From assembly GCA_021496925.1 (NCBI GenBank), contig CP053915.1, positions 4,367,501-4,431,500 of the forward strand: a DNA stretch of 64,000 bases. Direction: 5' to 3'. The notes under the pieces are model-generated. The model was not told the DNA's origin. It worked only from the letters and a program-made list of their open reading frames with translations, and made no database searches. The stretch's first letter is position 1. Every line of letters starts with the position of its first letter. Source of the stretch: Acidovorax sp. YS12. GTDB lineage: Bacteria > Pseudomonadota > Gammaproteobacteria > Burkholderiales > Burkholderiaceae_C. This document shows positions 8,824 to 17,627 of this stretch, piece by piece. Position numbers and translations under genes: made by a program.

Positions 8824-8847
8824 GAAAAACCCGGCCAGGGCCGGGTT
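8824..8847 (-). terminator. intrinsic terminator after the BPSS1780-type gene
   Basis: On the minus strand ACCCGGCCC pairs with GGCCGGGT and is followed by TTTTTCTTT, about 20 bases past the stop of the membrane protein gene. Confidence 0.8.
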
Positions 8848-8869
8848 GTGCTGGGGGGGCGCGGGACGG

Positions 8870-9706
8870 TCAGTCCACGGGCGGCGGCGGGGGCGCGTCT
8901 TCCGCGGCGGGCTCGGGCGCCGCCTGCAGGTACTGCTCGGGCGGCTCGAAGCAGTCGCGGAAGGTGAACACCACCGAGCTGAAGAACATGGCCGCCAGCA
9001 CCATGGCCGCGCCGACCATGATGCCCCCGGCGGCGGTGCCGATGGCCAGCGACAGCAGCCCGGTGACCAGCGCCACCACCATGCCCACGGCCAGGAACAC
9101 GCCCATCCAGGCCAGGCCGAAGACCGTGAAGGCGCCGAAGTTGCGCACGCAGGCCACGAGGCTGAAGAACAGCGCCTTGACCGGCGGCACGCCGTGCCAG
9201 TGCACCAGGCCGGGCGCGTGCCAGAACAGCAGCGACAGCGGCAGGTACAGCAGCACCGACAGCCACATCGCGCCCTGGAAGGCGGGGCTTTCGGCCACCT
9301 CCGGCGTCAGCCTGGCGCCGCCGAAGTAGACCTGGGCGAACTGCCCGCCGTCCACCAGTGCCGACAGGCCCATGATGCCCAGGAAGCCCACAGCGTACAT
9401 GCCGCCCAGCGCCAGCATGGCGCGCAGGCGCTGCTGCCCGGTGCGAAACGCCACCAGCAGCAGCGCGGGCGTGGGAAAGCGGCCCTGCTGCGTCTCGGCC
9501 GTGGCCACCATCATGGCCAGCGTGGCCGAGGGCAGCAGCGCCAGCGCGATGGGCGCGCCCACCAGCGGCACCAGCGTGGCCAGCGACATGGCGGCCATGG
9601 TCATGAAAAACAGCGCTGCCAGCGCCAGCGGCTGGCGCCAGAACGCGCGCACGCCGAGCTGCACCCATTTCACGCCGGTGTAGGCGGGGACGATGCGAAG
9701 TTTCAT
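8870..9706 (-). CDS. BPSS1780-type multi-pass membrane protein
   Basis: The 278-residue integral membrane protein has about six hydrophobic segments and a Pro/Ala/Glu-rich cytoplasmic-looking tail (PEPAAEDAPPPPPVD). It resembles the betaproteobacterial BPSS1780 family, starting MKLRIVPAYTGVKWVQLGVRAF; the ARAFWRQPLAL-type N-terminal segment is typical. No biochemical role is known to me. It is followed by a strong terminator and preceded by thrB on the same strand with an 11-base gap, so the two may be co-transcribed. Confidence 0.75.
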   Translation of the reverse strand: MKLRIVPAYTGVKWVQLGVRAFWRQPLALAALFFMTMAAMSLATLVPLVGAPIALALLPSATLAMMVATAETQQGRFPTPALLLVAFRTGQQRLRAMLALGGMYAVGFLGIMGLSALVDGGQFAQVYFGGARLTPEVAESPAFQGAMWLSVLLYLPLSLLFWHAPGLVHWHGVPPVKALFFSLVACVRNFGAFTVFGLAWMGVFLAVGMVVALVTGLLSLAIGTAAGGIMVGAAMVLAAMFFSSVVFTFRDCFEPPEQYLQAAPEPAAEDAPPPPPVD

Positions 9707-9717
9707 GGCCTGGGAGT

Positions 9718-10677
9718 CTATGCGTCCATGTGCAAGGGGTGGTCAACGCGCGCGCGCAGCACGCGCTCGAAGTGTGCCGGGTCGTGGGCCTTCAGCATGC
9801 TGGCCTCGCGCGGCAGGTGGAAGTCCCACAGGCGCGAGATCCAGAAGCGCAGCGCCCCGGCGCGCGCCATGGCGGGCAGCAGCGCGCGCTCGGCGGCGCT
9901 GAGCGGGCGCACCGCCTGGTAGGCGGCCAGCATGGCCTGGGCGCGTGCGCCGTCGTGCGCGCCCGTGGGCAGGTCGATGCACCAGTCGTTCAGGCACACG
10001 GCCAGGTCGAACAGGAAGGTGTCCACCCCGGCGAAGTAGAAGTCGAAGAAGCCCGTGAGCCGCTCGCCGTCGAACATCACGTTGTCGCGGAACAGGTCGG
10101 CATGCACCGGGCCGCGCGGCAGCGCCGCGTAGCTGCTGCCGGCGGCCACGTGGTTCTGGTACGCCAGCTCGGCGCGCAGCAGGGCGCTCTGCGCCTCCTG
10201 CAGGTAGGGCAGCACCACGGGCACGGTCTCGTTCCACCACGGCAGGCCGCGCAGGTTGGGCTGGCTGCGTTCGTAGCCGCGCCCGGCCAGGTGCATGCGC
10301 GCCAGCATCGCGCCCACGGCTGCGCAGTGCACGGAGGCCGGGGCCAGCTGGCTCTTGCCGGCGAGCTTTTGCACGATGGCGGCGGGCTTGCCGCACACCT
10401 GGTGCAGGATGTCGCCGCTCTCCCGGTCGGCCTGCGGGTCCGGCACGGGGATGCCCTTGTGCGCCAGGTGCTTCATCAGGTACAGGTAGAAGGGCAGTTG
10501 CTCGGCGCTCAGGCGCTCGAACAGGGTCAGCACCCATTCGCCCTGGTCGGTGCTGAGGAAGTAGTTGGTGTTCTCGATGCCGCCCTCGATGCCGCGCAGG
10601 CCCGTGAGCCGGCCCAATGACAGGCGTTGCAGCAGCGCCTGCGCTGCGTCTTCGGAAACTTCGGTGAAAACAGCCAT
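9718..10677 (-). CDS. thrB: homoserine kinase (ThrB, APH-fold type)
   Basis: The 319-residue protein phosphorylates homoserine in threonine synthesis. It is the aminoglycoside-phosphotransferase-fold form found in Pseudomonas and betaproteobacteria, not the GHMP-kinase form of enterics. Visible motifs are the nucleotide-loop region [10 protein letters not shown] (residues 32-41), the catalytic HADLFRDN (192-199) and the metal-binding [10 protein letters not shown]. The order thrB-DUF2782-polA also occurs in Pseudomonas, supporting the call. Confidence 0.93.
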   Translation of the reverse strand: MAVFTEVSEDAAQALLQRLSLGRLTGLRGIEGGIENTNYFLSTDQGEWVLTLFERLSAEQLPFYLYLMKHLAHKGIPVPDPQADRESGDILHQVCGKPAAIVQKLAGKSQLAPASVHCAAVGAMLARMHLAGRGYERSQPNLRGLPWWNETVPVVLPYLQEAQSALLRAELAYQNHVAAGSSYAALPRGPVHADLFRDNVMFDGERLTGFFDFYFAGVDTFLFDLAVCLNDWCIDLPTGAHDGARAQAMLAAYQAVRPLSAAERALLPAMARAGALRFWISRLWDFHLPREASMLKAHDPAHFERVLRARVDHPLHMDA

Positions 10678-10756
10678 GGTGCGAACAGGCGCGCCATGGC
10701 GCCTGCAATCCGGAAATTCGGTCGGGGAAGGTGAGGAAGGAGGGGGGGCGCGCGCG

Positions 10757-11119
10757 TCAGAACTTGAGCACGTTCCACACGCGCGGGCCGTTGGTGTCGG
10801 TGCTGTCGCTGCGGCTGCGGGTGTGCGGGCTCTGGGTGCCGGGCTGCACCTCGTAGGCCGGCAGCTCGCCGGTCTTGGGCTGCACGGTGATGGTCTGGGT
10901 CTGGCCGCCCACGCGCAGCTCGTCCACGCGGCTGCCTTCGTCCTCGACCTGGATGCGCTCGGCGCGCTGGTTCAGGCGGGAGTCTTTTTGCTCATCTCTT
11001 TGTAGCTGCTGGCGCTTGTCTGGCGCGCCTTCGGGGCTGTTTTGGCCCATATTCTGGGCAAGGACGGAGGCGCTGGCCAGGCAGGCCAGCAGCGTGAGGG
11101 TGGTGGAAACGGCGCGCAT
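10757..11119 (-). CDS. DUF2782 family secreted protein
   Basis: The 120-residue protein has a signal peptide ([21 protein letters not shown]). Its C-terminal half ([31 protein letters not shown]) matches the DUF2782 pattern. DUF2782 genes sit between thrB and polA in Pseudomonas, which supports the assignment. Function is unknown. Residues about 25-45 ([16 protein letters not shown]) are encoded by a copy of the dispersed palindromic repeat that keeps the frame, so the mature N-terminus is probably partly repeat-derived. Confidence 0.75.
   Translation of the reverse strand: MRAVSTTLTLLACLASASVLAQNMGQNSPEGAPDKRQQLQRDEQKDSRLNQRAERIQVEDEGSRVDELRVGGQTQTITVQPKTGELPAYEVQPGTQSPHTRSRSDSTDTNGPRVWNVLKF
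10984..11045 (-). repeat. palindromic repeat copy inside the DUF2782 gene
   Basis: On the minus strand it reads GACAAGCGCCAGCAGCTACA then AAGAGATGAGCAAAAA, the forward form of the dispersed element in the coding direction. It encodes [11 protein letters not shown], in the same codon phase as the copy in the Nudix gene (DKRYQLLKDE). Confidence 0.75.
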
Positions 11120-11153
11120 GGCGCGATTGTAGGCGGGTGCGCCGTCCCAGCGC

Positions 11154-11573
11154 TCAGCGCTGCGGCGGGCAGCCCTGGGCCGTGCAGGCGCTGGTGTGCT
11201 GGGTGATCAGGCCGCGGTAGTTCTGCCCCATCTGGCCCATGCGCGCACACACGTCGCCGCGCGCGTCGAAGGCATAGCCCTGGCTGGCATCGGCGTTGAG
11301 CAGTTCCACGCGCGCCAGGCCGGCCTGGGCGAAGGCCTGCGGCTGGCGCCACTGCGGGGCGCAGATGCTGTGGAAGACGAAGGTGGCGTACACCAGCTCG
11401 GTTACCTCGGGCTTGCCCATTTGCAGCTGCAGCACGCCCTGCTGCATGCGCGCGGCCGTGAGGCCGTTGCCCAGCAGGGGCTTTTGCAGCACCTCGGGCA
11501 CGTTCTGGAAGGCCGGTTCGGCCAGGGCGAGGGTGCAGGCGCTGGCCAGCAGCAAGGGCAGGAGTTTTTTCAT
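11154..11573 (-). CDS. small secreted protein of unknown function
   Basis: The 139-residue protein starts with a signal peptide (MKKLLPLLLASACTLALA) and is likely periplasmic. The mature part contains three cysteines (SICAPQW, DVCARMG, SACTAQGC) that could form disulfides. I do not recognise a family. The start at 11573 is set by the signal peptide and a GGAAACC stretch just upstream. It is divergent from polA, whose start lies 81 bases away. Confidence 0.65.
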   Translation of the reverse strand: MKKLLPLLLASACTLALAEPAFQNVPEVLQKPLLGNGLTAARMQQGVLQLQMGKPEVTELVYATFVFHSICAPQWRQPQAFAQAGLARVELLNADASQGYAFDARGDVCARMGQMGQNYRGLITQHTSACTAQGCPPQR

Positions 11574-11654
11574 GGCGGTTTCCTTCGGCATCGGCGGATT
11601 GTGCCGTTGCGTGAAGCCTTTCACGGCCTTTTCCTTGCGGTGACAATCGCCCCC

Positions 11655-14441
11655 ATGACGCAAGACAAAACCTTGGTGCTGGTCGATGGCTCCAGCTACC
11701 TGTACCGCGCCTTCCACGCCATGCCCGACCTGCGCGCCGTGCCCGGCGACCCGGCGAGCAGCCCCACCGGCGCCATCCGCGGCATGGTCAACATGCTGCA
11801 GGCGCTGAAGAAGGACGTGGCGGCCGACTACGCGGTGTGCGTGTTCGACGCCAGCGGCCCCACCTTCCGCGACGCCATCTACCCCGAGTACAAGGCGCAC
11901 CGCCCCGCCATGCCCGAAGAGCTGCGCGCGCAGATCGAGCCCATCCACGAGGTGGTGCGCCTGCTGGGCTGGACGGTGCTGGCGATTCCCGGCGTCGAGG
12001 CCGACGACGTGATCGGCACGCTGGCGTGCATGGCCGCGCGGCAGGGCGTGCAGGTGGTGGTCTCCAGCGGCGACAAGGACCTGAGCCAGCTGGTGAACGA
12101 GCGCATCACCATCATCGACACCATGAACGGCAAGAAGCGCGATGTGGCCGGGGTGACGGCCGAGTTCGGCGTGCCGCCCGAGCGGATGATCGACTTCCAG
12201 GCCCTGGTGGGCGACGCGGTGGACAACGTGCCGGGCGTACCCAAGGTCGGCCCGAAGACCGCTGCCAAGTGGCTGGGCGAGTACGGCTCGCTCGACGCGC
12301 TGATGGCCCGCGCGGGCGAGATCAAGGGCGTGGCCGGCGAGAACCTGCGCGCCACGCTGGGCTGGCTGCCCACCGGGCGCCAGCTCGTCACCATCAAGAC
12401 CGACTGCGACCTGAGCGCGCACGTGGCGGGCCTGCCTGCTCTTGATTCGATAGCTGCTGGCGCACAGCAGACGGGCGCTTTGGCCGGTTTTTATGAAAAA
12501 TACGGTTTCAAGGGCCTGGCGCGCGCGCTGCAGCAGGCCAGCCCGGCGCCCACCCCCGCCGTGGCCATGCCCGGCGAGAGCGGCGACCTGTTCGCCGACC
12601 ACAGCGCCAGCCCCGTGGCCGAGGCGGCGCAGCAGCGCAGCGTGGTGTACGACACCATCCTGAACTGGGCCGATTTCGACCAGTGGCTGGCCCGGCTGCT
12701 GAAGGCCGACCTGGTGGCGCTGGACACCGAGACCGACTCGCTCGACGCCCTGCGCGCGCAGATCGTCGGCATCTCCTTCAGCGTGCAGCCGGGCGAGGCG
12801 GCCTACGTTCCGCTGCGCCACGAAGGGCCGGACACCTCGGCGCAACTGCCGCTCGAAGAGGTGCTGGCGCGCCTCAAGCCCTGGCTGGAGGACGCGCGCC
12901 ACGCCAAGCTGGGCCAGCACGTCAAGTACGACCGCCACGTGCTCGCCAACCACGGCATCGAGGTGCGCGGCTACGTGCACGACACCATGCTGCAGAGCTA
13001 CGTGCTCGAAGTGCACAAGCCGCACAACCTCGCCAGCCTGGCCGAGCGCCACACCGGCCGCACTGGCCTGAACTACGAGGACCTGTGCGGCAAGGGCGTG
13101 CACCAGATCCCGTTCGCCCAGGTGCCGGTGGACAAGGCCGCCGCCTACTCGTGCGAGGACTCCGACCAGACGCTGGAAGTGCACCAGGCCCTGTGGCCGC
13201 TGCTGCAGGCCAACGAGCGCCTGCGCGCCATCTACGAACTGGAGATGGCCAGCAGCGAAACCCTGTTCCGCATGGAGCGCAACGGCGTGCTGATCGACGC
13301 CGCGCTGCTGGCGCAGCAGAGCCACGAGCTGGGCCAGCGCATCGTGCAACTGGAGCAGGAGGCCTACGAGATCGCAGGCCAGCCGTTCAACCTCTCCAGC
13401 CCCAAGCAGCTCGGCGAGATCTTCTTCGACAAGCTCGGCATGCCCGTGGTGAAGAAAACCGCCACCGGCGCGCGCAGCACCGATGAGGAGGTGCTGGAAA
13501 AGCTCGCCGAGGACTACCCGCTGCCCGCCAAGCTGCTGGAGCACCGGTCCTTGAGCAAGCTCAAGGGCACCTACACCGACAAGCTCGGCACCCTGGCACT
13601 GCCGCGCACCGGGCGCGTGCACACGCACTACGCGCAGGCCGTGGCGGTGACCGGGCGCCTGTCGAGCAATGAGCCGAACCTGCAGAACATCCCCGTGCGC
13701 ACGCCCGAGGGGCGGCGCATCCGCGAAGCCTTCGTGGCGCCGCCGGGGCGCGTCATCGCCAGCGCCGACTACAGCCAGATCGAGCTGCGCATCATGGCCC
13801 ACATCAGCGGCGACCAGTCGCTGCTGCACGCCTTCCAGCACGGCCTGGACGTGCACCGCGCCACGGCGGCCGAGGTGTTCGGCGTGCCCGTGGACCAGGT
13901 CAGCAGCGAGCAGCGCCGCTATGCCAAGGTCATCAACTTCGGCCTCATCTACGGCATGAGCAGTTTCGGCCTGGCCAAGAACCTGGGCCTGGACAACCAG
14001 GCCGCCAAGAACTACATCCAGCGCTACTTCGAGCGCTACCCCGGCGTGCAGCAGTACATGGAGGAAACCAAGGCCCGCGCCAAGTCGCTGGGCTATGTGG
14101 AAACCGTGTTCGGCCGCCGCCTGGTGCTGCCCGAGATCAACTCGCCCAACGGCCCGCGCCGCGCCGCCGCCGAGCGCGCGGCCATCAACGCGCCCATGCA
14201 GGGCACGGCGGCCGACCTCATCAAGCGCGCCATGGTGGCCGTGCAGGCGCGCCTGGACGCCGAGAAGCCCGAGATCCTGATGGTCATGCAGGTGCACGAC
14301 GAACTGGTGTTCGAGCTGCCCGAGAGCGCCGTGGACTGGCTGCGCCGCGAGGTGCCGCGCACCATGGCCGGCGTGGCCGCGCTGAAGGTGCCGCTGGTGG
14401 CCGAGGTGGGCGTTGGGCGCAACTGGGAAGAGGCGCATTGA
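11655..14441 (+). CDS. polA: DNA polymerase I
   Basis: The 928-residue enzyme handles Okazaki fragment maturation and repair synthesis. Three parts are visible: the 5' nuclease (LVLVDGSSYLYRAFHA through the GVPKVGPKTAAKWL helix-hairpin-helix), the 3'-5' exonuclease with an intact DTETDSLD motif near residue 355, and the polymerase (DYSQIELRI, RRYAKVINFGLIYG near residue 753, VQVHDELVFE-type VMQVHDELVF). The linker between 5' nuclease and exonuclease (residues about 260-281) is encoded by a copy of the dispersed repeat, still in frame. Confidence 0.97.
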   Translation: MTQDKTLVLVDGSSYLYRAFHAMPDLRAVPGDPASSPTGAIRGMVNMLQALKKDVAADYAVCVFDASGPTFRDAIYPEYKAHRPAMPEELRAQIEPIHEVVRLLGWTVLAIPGVEADDVIGTLACMAARQGVQVVVSSGDKDLSQLVNERITIIDTMNGKKRDVAGVTAEFGVPPERMIDFQALVGDAVDNVPGVPKVGPKTAAKWLGEYGSLDALMARAGEIKGVAGENLRATLGWLPTGRQLVTIKTDCDLSAHVAGLPALDSIAAGAQQTGALAGFYEKYGFKGLARALQQASPAPTPAVAMPGESGDLFADHSASPVAEAAQQRSVVYDTILNWADFDQWLARLLKADLVALDTETDSLDALRAQIVGISFSVQPGEAAYVPLRHEGPDTSAQLPLEEVLARLKPWLEDARHAKLGQHVKYDRHVLANHGIEVRGYVHDTMLQSYVLEVHKPHNLASLAERHTGRTGLNYEDLCGKGVHQIPFAQVPVDKAAAYSCEDSDQTLEVHQALWPLLQANERLRAIYELEMASSETLFRMERNGVLIDAALLAQQSHELGQRIVQLEQEAYEIAGQPFNLSSPKQLGEIFFDKLGMPVVKKTATGARSTDEEVLEKLAEDYPLPAKLLEHRSLSKLKGTYTDKLGTLALPRTGRVHTHYAQAVAVTGRLSSNEPNLQNIPVRTPEGRRIREAFVAPPGRVIASADYSQIELRIMAHISGDQSLLHAFQHGLDVHRATAAEVFGVPVDQVSSEQRRYAKVINFGLIYGMSSFGLAKNLGLDNQAAKNYIQRYFERYPGVQQYMEETKARAKSLGYVETVFGRRLVLPEINSPNGPRRAAAERAAINAPMQGTAADLIKRAMVAVQARLDAEKPEILMVMQVHDELVFELPESAVDWLRREVPRTMAGVAALKVPLVAEVGVGRNWEEAH
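12437..12500 (-). repeat. palindromic repeat copy inside polA
   Basis: The plus strand reads CTCTTGATTCGATAGCTGCT then GGCGCACAGCAGACGGGCGC and TTTGGCCGG, a reverse-oriented copy of the dispersed element. It encodes LDSIAAGAQQTGALAGF in the inter-domain linker. Confidence 0.65.
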
Positions 14442-14644
14442 AGGACAAGCAATCCGTGGCCGACAAGCAGGCGACGGCTGTCCTGCTGGCGGAAGGATTC
14501 GCCTTCGCCGTGCAAGTCGGCCTGATCTCGGGCGCCGCCATCGTTGCGGCGCTGGGCAAGTTCCTGCTGGCCTTGCTGCTGCTGGGGCTGGCCTGGGGCC
14601 TCGTGCGGCGGTTGCGGCGGCGCAAAGCGCAGCGCATGGCGTAA
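14438..14644 (+). CDS. possible small membrane protein coupled to polA
   Basis: A 68-residue frame starts at a TTG that overlaps the polA stop (TTGA). It encodes a polar N-terminus, one or two hydrophobic helices (AALGKFLLALLLLGLAWGLV) and an Arg-rich tail (RRLRRRKAQRMA), as in a small inner-membrane protein with its C-terminus in the cytoplasm. GAAGAGG lies ahead of the start. I recognise no family. The weak start makes this tentative. Confidence 0.4.
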   Translation: MKDKQSVADKQATAVLLAEGFAFAVQVGLISGAAIVAALGKFLLALLLLGLAWGLVRRLRRRKAQRMA

Positions 14645-14685
14645 AAAGCCAGTCCCTCTCTTTTCTTTTTTCAAGGAGCAATGCC

Positions 14686-15579
14686 ATGGCGTTTGACGAA
14701 CTGAAGCAAGACCTCGATGCCCTCGTGCCCGGCCAGCCCGCCGGAGGCGCCAGCCGCCGTGCTGCACTGCACCTGATGCTGGGCGCGGGCTATGCCGCCG
14801 CCGCCGCGCCGGTCATGGCGCAGACCGCCATCCAGACGCCCGCGCAGGGGCTGGCTGCGGGCATGGTGCAGATCGACGCGGGCGGCTTCCAGATGCCCGC
14901 CTACCGCGCCGCGCCCGAGGGCCGCAGCGGCCTGCCCGTGGTGCTGGTGGTGCAGGAAATCTTTGGCGTGCACGAATACATAGCCGACGTGTGCCGCCGC
15001 CTGGCGCACGCGGGCTACCTGGCCATCGCCCCGGCGCTGTACGCGCGCCAGGGCGACCCCGCGCAGTACACCGAGGTGGCGCGCCTGCTGAGCGAGCTGG
15101 TCGCCAAGGTGCCCGACGCGCAGGTGCTGGGCGACCTGGACGCCACCGTGCGCTGGGCCGGCGCCCACGGTGGCGACCTGGCCCGGGTGGGCGTCACCGG
15201 CTTTTGCTGGGGCGGGCGCATCACCTGGCTGTACGCGGCCCATGGCCCGGTGAAGGCGGGCGTGGCCTGGTACGGGCGGCTCGCGGGCGAGGCCAGCGCG
15301 CTCGCGCCGCGCCATCCGCTGGACGTGGCCGCCACGCTCAAGGCGCCGGTGCTGGGCCTGTATGGCGAAAAAGACAGCGGCATCCCGCTTGACATGGTCG
15401 ATAAGATGAAAGAGGCCCTGCACAAGGGTTCGGCCGCCGCCCAGGCGTCCGAGTTCGTGGTCTACCCCGACGCGCCGCATGCCTTCCATGCCGACTATCG
15501 CCCGAGCTTCCGCAAGGAAGCCGCCGAGGACGGCTGGAAACGGGCGCTGGCCTGGTTCAAACAGCACGGCGTGGCCTGA
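14686..15579 (+). CDS. dienelactone hydrolase family protein
   Basis: The 297-residue alpha/beta hydrolase shows the dienelactone hydrolase triad: Cys174 in GFCWGG, Asp230 in YGEKDSG and His265 in DAPHAFH. The family hydrolyses dienelactones in chlorocatechol breakdown, but many chromosomal members have unknown substrates. The N-terminus has twin arginines and a hydrophobic stretch (SRRAALHLMLGAGYAAAAAPVMA), suggesting Tat export. The ATG at 14686 has an AAGGAG site at good spacing. A terminator follows the stop directly, so it probably ends its transcription unit. Confidence 0.85.
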   Translation: MAFDELKQDLDALVPGQPAGGASRRAALHLMLGAGYAAAAAPVMAQTAIQTPAQGLAAGMVQIDAGGFQMPAYRAAPEGRSGLPVVLVVQEIFGVHEYIADVCRRLAHAGYLAIAPALYARQGDPAQYTEVARLLSELVAKVPDAQVLGDLDATVRWAGAHGGDLARVGVTGFCWGGRITWLYAAHGPVKAGVAWYGRLAGEASALAPRHPLDVAATLKAPVLGLYGEKDSGIPLDMVDKMKEALHKGSAAAQASEFVVYPDAPHAFHADYRPSFRKEAAEDGWKRALAWFKQHGVA

Positions 15580-15584
15580 CCGCC

Positions 15585-15605
15585 AAGCCCTTCGGGGCTT
15601 TTTTT
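15585..15605 (+). terminator. intrinsic terminator after the dienelactone hydrolase gene
   Basis: AAGCCC, a TTCG loop and GGGCTT are followed by a T run, within a few bases of the stop codon. Confidence 0.88.
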
Positions 15606-15613
15606 GATGAAAA

Positions 15614-15655
15614 CCGGCGCAGACCCTTGTGGGGAAAGCGCTAGAAGCTATGACA
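15614..15655 (+). repeat. palindromic repeat copy overlapping the ZIP gene start
   Basis: CCCTTGTGGGGAAAGCGCTA then GAAGCTATGA, a forward copy of the dispersed element. Its usual GCAGCTATCA end reads GAAGCTATGA here, so the copy contains the candidate ATG at 15650 and the alternative GTG at 15629. Confidence 0.65.
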
Positions 15656-16540
15656 TTGCTAGCAATTCTCCTGGCCACCCTGGCCGCCGGCATCGGCAGC
15701 GTCTGGGTGGCCGCGTTCCTGATGCGCGCCGGCCTGGCCGAACCCAAGCGCCAGGTCGGCCCGCAGCAACTGCTGAGCCTGGCGGCCGGGGCGCTGCTGG
15801 CCACGGCCTTCATGCACCTGCTGCCCGAGGCGTTCGAGAGCGCCGTGGAAGCGCGCCACCTGTTCGCCACGCTGCTGGTGGGCGTGGTGTTCTTCTTCCT
15901 GCTCGACAAGGCCGAGCTGTGGCACCACGGGCACGAGCATGGGCACGACCACGCGGGCCACGGCCATGAACACAGTGACGCGCACGGCCATGGCCATGCG
16001 CACGATCACCACCATGCCCCCGCCACGGGCGGCTGGGCCGTGCTCACGGGCGACAGCGTGCACTGCTTTGGCGACGGCGTGCTCATCGCCTCGGCCTTCA
16101 TGGCCGACATGCGCCTGGGCTTGGTGGCGGCGCTGTCGGTGCTGGCGCACGAGGTGCCGCACCACATGGGCGACCTGATGGTGCTGCGCCAGAGCAGCGC
16201 CAGCCGCCGCATGGCGCTCATCAAGGTGTCCCTGGCCGGCGCCGTGACGGCGCTGGGCGGGCTCACGGGCTACTTCCTCGTGGGGCAACTGCACGACTGG
16301 CTGCCGTACTTCCTGGCCGTGGCGTCGAGCAGCTTCGTCTACGTGGCGCTGGCCGACCTGATTCCGCAACTGCAGCGCCGCCTGAGCGCGCGCGAAACCG
16401 TGGTGCAGGTGGTGTGCCTGCTGGCGGGCATGGCGATGGTGATGGCGGTGAGCAGCCTGGCGCACCGCTACGCCCACGACCACGGCGCGGCGCACGGCCA
16501 TGCGCATGACCATGGGCACGAGGATGGGCACGGGCATTGA
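15650..16540 (+). CDS. ZIP family metal transporter
   Basis: The protein (about 296 residues from ATG 15650; GTG 15629 would add seven) is a ZIP-type importer of zinc or related metals with about eight membrane helices. The metal-path motifs are VHCFGDGVLIASAFM and LAHEVPHHMGDL. A long His-rich loop lies between helices 3 and 4 (HHGHEHGHDHAGHGHEH and on), and a second His-rich tail (HGHAHDHGHEDGHGH) ends the protein, so it probably senses or buffers cytoplasmic metal. No clear Shine-Dalgarno is visible because the start lies in repeat DNA. Confidence 0.85.
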   Translation: MTLLAILLATLAAGIGSVWVAAFLMRAGLAEPKRQVGPQQLLSLAAGALLATAFMHLLPEAFESAVEARHLFATLLVGVVFFFLLDKAELWHHGHEHGHDHAGHGHEHSDAHGHGHAHDHHHAPATGGWAVLTGDSVHCFGDGVLIASAFMADMRLGLVAALSVLAHEVPHHMGDLMVLRQSSASRRMALIKVSLAGAVTALGGLTGYFLVGQLHDWLPYFLAVASSSFVYVALADLIPQLQRRLSARETVVQVVCLLAGMAMVMAVSSLAHRYAHDHGAAHGHAHDHGHEDGHGH

Positions 16541-16554
16541 TCCGTGCATTCAGG

Positions 16555-16610
16555 GCTTTTTAGGCCCCCAGCCCTTGCCTGGCAAGCGCCAGGCGCTATG
16601 AAAAAAAGAG
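16555..16610 (+). repeat. palindromic repeat copy between ZIP and araC-type genes
   Basis: CCCCCAGCCCTTGCCTGGCA then AGCGCCAGGCGCTATGAAAA. A forward copy of the dispersed element between two convergent genes. Confidence 0.75.
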
Positions 16611-17507
16611 TCACCGCTGCCGCCCCTGGCGCTTCGGCGCATGGCCGAAGTAGCGCGCATACGCGGTGCTGAAGTTGCCCGGATGGGCGTAGCCCACCTG
16701 CCACGCGGCCTGGGCCACCTGGCAGCCCGATTCCAATAGCGCCCGGGCCCGCTCCATGCGCATCTGCAGCAGCATCTGGCCTGGCGGCATGCCGAAGGCG
16801 GCGCGAAAGCCCGCCTTGAAGCGCGTCTCGCTCATGCCCACGGCGGCGCTCAGGTAGGCCAGCGTCAGGGGGCGATCCATCTGCGCGCGCATCAGGTCGC
16901 GGGCTCGCTCCAGCGGCGCGTGGCCGCGCGGGCGGGGCGGCGGCGCGTGCGCGGCCAGGCCGAGCGCGCGCACCTGGTCGGCCAGCAGGCTCAGGGCGTG
17001 GATGCGCCCGTCCAGCAAGGCCAGGCCCGGGGCATCGGCGCTGGCCCGGTACAGCGCCAGCGCGTGGCCCAGGCTGGCCGCCGGGGTGCGCGCCGACGCC
17101 AGCGGCCGCACGCCGCGCGCGGGCATGAGCCGCGCGCACGCCTCGGTGCCCAGCCAGCGCGCCAGCACCTGTTCCTGCACCAGCAGGCGCAACTGCGCCA
17201 CGCGCTCGCCGGCGGCATAGCGGCGCTCGCCCGCGCTGCCCAGGAACGCAGCGGCGGTGGTGAAGCCTTCGTCGAAGCCCAGCACCTCGCCCTGCGTGCT
17301 GCGGTAGTGCGAGCGCCCTTGCAGCCCCACGGTCAGCACCAGCGTGCCGCCTTCGGGCGGATTGGCGTGGGACTGGGCCGCGTCGCGCGCCGGCAGGCAG
17401 CACGAGCGCACGGCGGACAGGCCCGGCTCGATCTCCAGCCGCTCGGCCGTGCCGCCGTCCACCGTGGGAAGGCGTGTCCAGGCCGGGGAAGGTGAAGAGG
17501 GGTGCAT
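16611..17507 (-). CDS. AraC family regulator, PchR-like, of the TonB receptor operon
   Basis: The 298-residue protein has a C-terminal AraC double helix-turn-helix (PLTLAYLSAAVGMSETRFKAGF and AQAAWQVGYAHPGNFSTAYARYFG). It is divergent from a TonB receptor operon with a Fur-box-like site between them. PchR-type regulators sense the imported ferri-siderophore and activate receptor genes, so that role is inferred here. The N-terminal domain, presumably ligand-binding, is not diagnostic. The start at 17507 gives a full-length family member. Confidence 0.85.
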   Translation of the reverse strand: MHPSSPSPAWTRLPTVDGGTAERLEIEPGLSAVRSCCLPARDAAQSHANPPEGGTLVLTVGLQGRSHYRSTQGEVLGFDEGFTTAAAFLGSAGERRYAAGERVAQLRLLVQEQVLARWLGTEACARLMPARGVRPLASARTPAASLGHALALYRASADAPGLALLDGRIHALSLLADQVRALGLAAHAPPPRPRGHAPLERARDLMRAQMDRPLTLAYLSAAVGMSETRFKAGFRAAFGMPPGQMLLQMRMERARALLESGCQVAQAAWQVGYAHPGNFSTAYARYFGHAPKRQGRQR

Positions 17508-17562
17508 GGGGGGCAGGGCGGGCCGCTCGCATACGAAAACGGCCCGATCGCAAAGGAGATTG

Positions 17563-17582
17563 GATGATAGTCATTCTCATCA
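17563..17582 (+). promoter_or_regulatory. Fur box-like operator
   Basis: GATGATAGTCATTCTCATC resembles the GATAATGATAATCATTATC Fur consensus. It lies 45-65 bases above the TonB receptor start and 56-75 above the divergent araC-type start, suited to iron control of both. Confidence 0.6.
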
Positions 17583-17627
17583 AAATCACACTGCGAGCCA
17601 ACCCCGTACCGCACGAAAGAGCCGCAG

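Noticed and set aside
11154..14687. Minus-strand open frame of 1177 codons opposite polA
   Set aside because: Only its last 139 residues, with a signal peptide, look real. The rest is a His/Leu/Ala/Val-rich shadow of polA.
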